DNA from: Bryobacterales bacterium
Lineage (GTDB): Bacteria > Cyanobacteriota > Vampirovibrionia > Obscuribacterales > Obscuribacteraceae
DNA length: 7,985 nt
Assembly (NCBI GenBank): GCA_903970295.1
Contig: CAJCHQ010000496.1
Location: forward strand, 1-7,985
Reading direction: 5' to 3'
Notes under the pieces: model-generated
The model's database searches: none
Seen by the model: only the letters and a program-made list of their open reading frames with translations
Told to the model about the DNA's origin: nothing
Part shown: in pieces, positions 5,984 to 7,985 of the stretch
How the letters are laid out: every line of letters starts with the position of its first letter
How positions within the stretch are numbered: the stretch's first letter is position 1
Position numbers and translations under genes: made by a program

Positions 5984-7563
5984 AATGCGGCTTCTTCTGC
6001 GGCATCTACGAGAGCGTCGTTGGCTGCGTTACTGTCTTGCATCGCTTGGGTCATTTCTTTCTGATCGGTGGCGTGCGCTTTCGACATGCTTTTGAACAAC
6101 TGCATGCCCTCATTCATCCGGCCAGACTTCATATACACAGAACCGAGCATCGCCACCGCCGTCCGTTTGTGAATCTGGCCGACAGTCCCGCCTTCTTTCT
6201 CCGCAATCGGAGTCAAACGGGTACAAACCTGCTCGACTTTCGCATTATCCTTGGACATCATGCAAGCAGAAATCGCGTTAGCCATCGTTTGCGCCAGCAA
6301 TGAATCTGGAGCTTTTAGCTGGTCTTGCAAATCTATCGCTTTCAAATAGAGACGCTCGGCTTCGTTGCTGTTCTTGCTTTGCATTTCAATGCCAGCGACG
6401 CGACAAAGGTTACGCGCCATTCCAAGTGTCTCTTTCGACTCTTTATCCCCGTTCTCCCGCAAACTCAGTCCGCGCCGATAGGCGGCTGCGGCCTCGTCAC
6501 TCTTTTTTAGAAGAGCGTTAGCGTCTCCCAGATGCACGAGAGCATACGGAAGCAGCCCATCGCTTGCTCCAGTCTTTTCTGCATTCTCGACCACCGCTTT
6601 CCAGGCGGCCACAGATTTTTCGCGATCGCCACCTTTATCAGCATCCTTGGCGTCATTGACTAACTTAGCCAACGCGGCTCTGCTGCCATCGGCTTTTGCA
6701 TGATGCGCTTTTTCACCATCGACAGCGCTGCTCGTTTTAGTCGCGCTGCTCGCCCCAATAGCCGGAGGAGATGCAGACCCCGAGTCCGATTTCGCGGCAT
6801 TGATGCGCTCCTGCAATTTCTTTGCATCGTCTGCGCGACCGAGCTGCTTGAGTACGTCTGCGTAGCGACGGCAAGTATCGAGCACGGCAAGATCGTCGGG
6901 AGCCAATTTGGCCGTGCGCAAGTCGAGCGCTTTCTTGAACGAATCATCAGCGAGTGCTGGTGTACCCGCGAGGATCTGCTGTTCACCTATCGCTTGATAA
7001 CAAGTCGCCATCTCCAACGGATATTTCTCATCCGAATGTCCGAGCAATTCGCCGGCTCGACTGACACTCTCTTCCGTTTGAGCAGTCTCGCCTTTTCGCG
7101 CCTGAACGTCGGCGAGTTCAGCCAGCTGCATGGCATACTGTGGCGAAGTAGCACCATATGTTTTGGCAGCCAGTTCACAAGCCTTCATTCTCAGCGGTTC
7201 CTCTTCGTCGAGCTTGTTGTCCTGCGCAGCCAGGCAATTAGCCAGCGCCGTCAGACATGCAACGATGGCTTTGTTGTCTTTGCTCTTCTCTGCTGACGTC
7301 AGCGCCGATCGATATTTGCCCTCCGCCTCAGTCGAATTGCCACCACGAGCCACCGCGTCTGCTGCCTTCTTTGCATTCTGCCATTCCGCACTAGTCACAC
7401 TGCCACTGCGACCGCCAACCTGCGAATTTCCCGCCCCGCTGCTTGCGTGTGTCGAGCCGGCTGCTGCCGCCGACTGCACTGTGACGCTGCAAATCGTTAG
7501 TAAAACCGAAAGTGCAGGGAAGGAGCCCATTCCCACCAGACGTAAAATGCAATAGACACTCAT
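5974..7563 (-). CDS. Exported TPR-repeat protein
   Basis: 529 residues. Residues 1-35 look like a Sec signal peptide: R8, a hydrophobic core about 14-29, then QSAAAA with likely cleavage before GS. Two helical TPR blocks follow: residues about 58-255 (WQNAKKAADAVA; EGKYRSALTSAEKS; LADDSFKKALDLRTAKLAP; LGRADDAKKLQERI) and about 295-495 (SVAAWKAVVENAEKT; EAAAAYRRGLSLREN; NEAERLYLKAIDLQD; GRMNEGMQLFKSM). A polar Ser/Ala/Lys linker at 257-292 joins them. 'Y..AL', 'A...Y..GL' and 'A..LY.KAI' are typical TPR helix B patterns; spacing near 42 residues recalls the kinesin-light-chain type. It is expected outside the cytoplasm as a binding scaffold; the partner is unknown. GGAG at 7573-7576, nine bases before the ATG, supports this start; an ATG at 7530 is a weaker alternative. 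Confidence 0.85.
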   Translation of the reverse strand: MSVYCILRLVGMGSFPALSVLLTICSVTVQSAAAAGSTHASSGAGNSQVGGRSGSVTSAEWQNAKKAADAVARGGNSTEAEGKYRSALTSAEKSKDNKAIVACLTALANCLAAQDNKLDEEEPLRMKACELAAKTYGATSPQYAMQLAELADVQARKGETAQTEESVSRAGELLGHSDEKYPLEMATCYQAIGEQQILAGTPALADDSFKKALDLRTAKLAPDDLAVLDTCRRYADVLKQLGRADDAKKLQERINAAKSDSGSASPPAIGASSATKTSSAVDGEKAHHAKADGSRAALAKLVNDAKDADKGGDREKSVAAWKAVVENAEKTGASDGLLPYALVHLGDANALLKKSDEAAAAYRRGLSLRENGDKESKETLGMARNLCRVAGIEMQSKNSNEAERLYLKAIDLQDQLKAPDSLLAQTMANAISACMMSKDNAKVEQVCTRLTPIAEKEGGTVGQIHKRTAVAMLGSVYMKSGRMNEGMQLFKSMSKAHATDQKEMTQAMQDSNAANDALVDAAEEAAFLK

Positions 7564-7796
7564 GAAAGACTACTCCGGTTCTGAAATTTGATGATACGCC
7601 CGCACGCTGTTCTATCCCGCGTGCACAATTGTAAACTAACCCGGAGCGTACCGCACTGGTCAGAAGGTGGCCCGGATCGATTCCGAGCAATTCACTTTCC
7701 GCAAATGAACCTGCTTGCTACCGCCACCGGTGGCACAGTTCATTACCGATCCTGCAATCTCGTCGGTATCAATATCCGTCTCCATGCCTGTGGCTG
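7564..7796. other. Intergenic region of 233 bp with two dyads
   Basis: It lies between the ankyrin gene stop and the exported TPR gene start, both on the minus strand. It holds the perfect palindrome GCCACCGGTGGC (7723-7734) and, next to it, TACCGA (7744-7749) with TCGGTA (7763-7768) as a 6-bp stem with a 13-base loop. Neither is followed by a T-run, so they look more like regulatory sites than a terminator. No convincing promoter was found by eye. Confidence 0.5.
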
Positions 7797-7985
7797 TCAC
7801 TTAAGCGTCTTCTCCAAAAGAATTTTCTCGGCTTTGGTCAGCTTATCATTGTCTTTCAACATCTGACCTGCTGTGACACCAGTCGAATCAACAGCCCTCG
7901 GGTCGGCACCACACTCGAGCAAATACTTGATCACCGGGAAGCTGGCAAATTGAGCAGCGTACATCAAAGCTGTGCGATTACCGAT
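7797..7985 (-). CDS. Ankyrin-repeat protein, C-terminal end (truncated by the window)
   Basis: The minus-strand frame entering at 7985 encodes 62 residues up to a TGA at 7797-7799. Residues 3-33 read NRTALMYAAQFASF, PVIKYLLECGADPRAVD, which is one nearly complete ankyrin repeat: consensus 'G.T.L..AA..G....V..LL..GAD....D'. The next unit starts (STGVTAGQML) and then departs into a charged terminal helix ending LLEKTLK, as a C-terminal cap does. Ankyrin repeats bind other proteins; the rest of the gene would show whether it has more repeats, a signal peptide or an enzymatic domain. It has no start in the window. Confidence 0.85.
   Translation of the reverse strand: MGNRTALMYAAQFASFPVIKYLLECGADPRAVDSTGVTAGQMLKDNDKLTKAEKILLEKTLK

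Noticed and set aside
6700..7296. 198-codon plus-strand open frame
   Set aside because: It lies wholly antisense to the exported TPR gene, has no ribosome site and shows no protein-like domain pattern.

Overview
The window is about 8 kb of bacterial chromosome of roughly 50% GC. It holds seven complete protein genes and two genes cut by the window edges. There are no tRNA or rRNA genes, insertion sequences, phage genes or CRISPR array. Several starts have clear Shine-Dalgarno sites (GGAGG or AGGAG). Most products are repeat or low-complexity proteins of unknown exact function: a histone H1-like Lys/Ala tail, two TPR proteins, a long heptad-repeat protein, a Pro/Gly-rich protein, a protein with an internal duplication and an ankyrin-repeat end. 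Such proteins are common in large genomes of poorly characterised lineages. Two copies of GCGATCGC (the cyanobacterial HIP1 octamer) and the style of the proteins would fit a non-photosynthetic relative of Cyanobacteria (Obscuribacterales/Melainabacteria type). This is a low-confidence inference; no phylogenetic marker gene is present.

Layout. Bases 1-167 hold the 3' end of an unrecognised plus-strand gene. A perfect 12-bp hairpin (169-200) separates it from a convergent minus-strand histone H1-like gene (261-590). A plus-strand membrane-anchored TPR gene (791-1855) runs into a minus-strand gene (1887-2711) for a signal-peptide, heptad-repeat, C-terminally membrane-anchored protein. Upstream of that, on the same strand, is a YtxH-like small membrane protein gene (2894-3226) with a TTG start. 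A 313-bp non-coding stretch follows, then a plus-strand gene for a soluble protein with a tandemly duplicated domain (3540-4421). This converges on a minus-strand gene for a helix / poly-proline / Gly-rich beta-repeat protein (4536-5708). Next come a minus-strand exported TPR protein (5974-7563) and the C-terminal ankyrin repeat of a truncated minus-strand gene (7797-7985).

How the genes relate. There is no recognisable operon or metabolic pathway. Same-strand neighbours are separated by 180-265 bp, so most genes are probably transcribed on their own. The shared themes are nucleoid binding (histone H1-like), the cell envelope (YtxH-like, heptad protein, membrane TPR, exported TPR) and protein-protein interaction scaffolds (TPR, ankyrin, duplicated domain). 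Short direct repeats (13 bp twice, 11 bp twice) lie upstream of two of the unusual genes. The most unusual items are the heptad protein with prolines locked to one heptad position, the two proteins with internal duplications, and a duplicated in-frame stop context at the end of the exported TPR gene.
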